64,000 bases of DNA from Duganella sacchari (lineage in GTDB: Bacteria; Pseudomonadota; Gammaproteobacteria; Burkholderiales; Burkholderiaceae_D): assembly GCF_900143065.1 (NCBI RefSeq), contig NZ_FRCX01000005.1:469350-533349 (forward strand), written 5' to 3'. Made by a program: the position numbers and the translations under genes. The first letter of the stretch is position 1, and every line of letters starts with the position of its first letter. The notes below the pieces were generated by a model, which did not search any database, was not told the DNA's origin, and saw nothing but the letters and a program-made list of their open reading frames with translations. Below are positions 63,101 through 64,000 of the stretch, one piece after another.

Positions 63101-64000
63101 CAAAAATCTTCGATGCCTTCATGCAGATCGATGACAACTTCCAGACCGTGCCGCCGGCACGCTGCGTCCGCGTCATCAACTTCCAGCCGACCTCCATCAC
63201 CATCGGCGGCGTCACGGTGCCGGTGACGTTTGCCGACTTCTTTGAAAACGACGTGGTCGATAAAAAAGTCTGGACCACCTACGCCAAGCTGCTGGGCTAT
63301 GCCGACGTGATTCCGATGATGGAGAATTACTTCCAGGGCCGCCTGATCGCGGAGTGGGATGACATCTACTACAACGAAATGGCGCCGGTCATTTTCGACA
63401 AGATCGTCAACACCCTGGCCATCGACTTCCTGGCGCTCGACTTCAGCTGCGCCACGCGCTACAAAGGCGGCGAGCGCGCCATGCGCGTGGACTTCCGCGG
63501 CACCACCACCAAGAAGCGCGTCGAATTCCCTCTGTATATCGACATCCGCTTCGACAGCGCGGTGGTCAACGGCTTGCTTAACCTGGTCACGCTGAACACC
63601 GGCACAGTCAAGATTTACTACGACACCGCGCACTATCACGGCACCCTCTTCAGCGGCAATGTCAACGACGACCTGCTCGATGGCACGCAGCTGTATATTC
63701 CGGAGAATTCGGACGAGAAGCGCAACCCGCGCAAGGAAGACATATACGTCGTCAATAAACTCATCAGCCACCTCAACAGCAATCTGGAGCACTACAACAA
63801 GGCCTTGTGGTTCAGCCTGGATCCGGACCGCCGCTACATGCTGCTCGATGGCTTCAACATCCAGGTCTTCAATTCGTCCGGCGTGCCGGTCGGCTTCCGC
63901 AGCCTGGCCTCGGTGGTCAAGAACGACCTCATCACCATCACCGGCAACTCCATGGTGTTCCCGGTGGCCGCCGGCTATAAGGTGAGCCAGTCTTACATCA
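60160..64000 (+). CDS. giant protein of unknown function, C-terminus beyond window
   Basis: Open frame of over 1280 codons with no stop to base 64000, coding-like and of normal composition. No recognised family. The start ATG (MLTLQKKLKYEG) has no signal peptide or membrane helix. Features in order: an N-terminal domain to about 340; a stretch from about 345 to 400 (DVSVELALPDNSKNPAQNER); a carboxypeptidase-regulatory-like beta-sandwich near 403-470 (GQVLEPTKKCPVLGLTVLVQ, TDKSGNFSLPYPYGIYVKAQ); an acidic Cys cluster near 500-512 (CPDESDDDCDCH); a Gly/Ser-rich hydrophobic stretch near 713-757 (SGVSAGFGAGALVGPVGAVL); a His-rich block near 800 (NHNHCHALTMMYFEVLRHY); and a long mixed alpha/beta region. 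No ribosome binding site is strong. The role is unknown. Confidence 0.8.
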   Translation, partial: MLTLQKKLKYEGDTSKIPLKDIILSFAIPTYDYAAAPGSTSGWVERTALPAVNYDIPSTLTASDYHASFPASALTGKDDTTVANFWKYVAQVLRGSGSDAAGIPGQAATLDQLTVPVTVRYLTPDGNSLGQKQFHALFSFGRLLAGAAHAIAGAALSDRVELDTGNPSTGLSSDSLIFINKEAYLALLKELGGVARSGDDIYLLAIIAYLCDTSGDYPVLSKKIDPELEKLLMARLRERGIGDPASALALIKKHYASLFDFPLLIAEIAILEIAGTLRIKTSDLSAVSKADFDYYDVSVELALPDNSKNPAQNERHINWKKNKNNVSDNALPFTFADQAPIYKNALQGNVQVKVKGFDGSVLWSESFDAGDKALGALDIEVPLMRPIVLNPADKNGKKPSGKKIRGQVLEPTKKCPVLGLTVLVQAKKDGDQVWHIVSAGTTDKSGNFSLPYPYGIYVKAQALLSVMPNDPVDIAIIADDGSGATISDDFLYLLLKDFTCPDESDDDCDCHSPKKAPRLPDHEDLIGSDDYSQDIGGSCVNLSTPNRTLNEYNYKAIVRTSDPDVANYTLKKIETYVPKLGQKMTSFELTGGATKITRKPVDLTNPIRWQDAPDDHANLSLYQAVTIATGHVLHYKSVFKADGYSLGDLIYSLALAPGQKKEIVVFDATHSLQARETQQISQAENLAAAIVDDREILDQLGGNINESMQGSSSAHTSGVSAGFGAGALVGPVGAVLGVSGGTADSSSSAQQSSSRGVSQFFGEKLRQSIMQNAASYRQLNASVVTTVSEGQRYAASTEVVANHNHCHALTMMYFEVLRHYAIYQELSNVEECVFVPLLMTDFSTENIFKWRDVLARHLLYMPSETYLRFRGFGYRHPLLKAFDANERIKTDYANVDFPAGRYDEESITYVRGEINLKTNLQRPKTRYDRIKSLPIVTKTVSHQEAKGFSTSEIVGAIFTGGASLLAHSDSKTVSEEIQVRAKIFDAFMQIDDNFQTVPPARCVRVINFQPTSITIGGVTVPVTFADFFENDVVDKKVWTTYAKLLGYADVIPMMENYFQGRLIAEWDDIYYNEMAPVIFDKIVNTLAIDFLALDFSCATRYKGGERAMRVDFRGTTTKKRVEFPLYIDIRFDSAVVNGLLNLVTLNTGTVKIYYDTAHYHGTLFSGNVNDDLLDGTQLYIPENSDEKRNPRKEDIYVVNKLISHLNSNLEHYNKALWFSLDPDRRYMLLDGFNIQVFNSSGVPVGFRSLASVVKNDLITITGNSMVFPVAAGYKVSQSYI

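Overview
The window is a GC-rich, gene-dense stretch of what looks like a betaproteobacterial chromosome, most likely Oxalobacteraceae (the Duganella, Massilia and Janthinobacterium group). The evidence is gene content and order: a ctaC-ctaD-small assembly ORF-ctaG-DUF2970-ctaE block with surf1, ctaA and ctaB behind it, yggS-proC divergent from pilT-pilU, oxyR-ubiA, a bioC-like gene divergent from comF, and xseB-ispA-dxs divergent from a Rieske gene. This placement is by recognition, not by a database search. No rRNA, tRNA, CRISPR array, insertion sequence or prophage was recognised.

Layout. 1-5209 (minus strand) is a sugar-acid catabolic operon: FCD-type GntR regulator, 5-dehydro-4-deoxyglucarate dehydratase, ketoglutarate semialdehyde dehydrogenase, SMP-30-type lactonase and a GH43 lipoprotein that runs off the left edge. 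5340-9125 holds an HDOD protein, a DHA2 drug efflux pump and a general porin. 9364-12394 is a Ter cluster (TerZ-like, AIM24-like, TerD/E-like, DUF475/TerC-like) facing an NhaR-type regulator. 12497-17749 holds a CorC/HlyC-type membrane protein, a periplasmic amino-acid-binding protein, an AI-2E/PerM transporter, a SCO protein and an FKBP isomerase. 18108-27205 is the aa3-type cytochrome c oxidase and heme A assembly locus. 27547-35600 carries bioC-like, comF, trmL, a DMT exporter with an AraC regulator, rfaE2, a pilU-like ATPase, oxyR and ubiA.

35687-45611 contains a DUF883 protein, a beta-helix lipoprotein translationally overlapped with a diheme cytochrome, proC, yggS, pilT, pilU, a glutathione peroxidase and a GGDEF-EAL protein. 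45603-53651 contains glcDEF, a SUFU-domain protein, a cobalamin adenosyltransferase, an M48 peptidase and a LysR regulator divergent from an SGNH esterase. 53726-59981 contains dxs-ispA-xseB, a Rieske oxygenase, a DMT transporter and sseA. From 60160 to the right edge runs one open frame of more than 1280 codons that I cannot assign to a family.

Most of this is core metabolism. The points that stand out are: the giant unassigned protein at the right edge; three large perfect DNA palindromes (two sharing a 28-nt core) between genes, with a degraded relative in frame inside comF; an apparent one-base frameshift in the GH43 lipoprotein signal peptide; a second pilU-like retraction ATPase gene 8 kb from pilT-pilU; a hexanucleotide repeat in the FKBP linker; the beta-helix/diheme cytochrome pair; and the AIM24 gene enclosed by two TerD-family genes.
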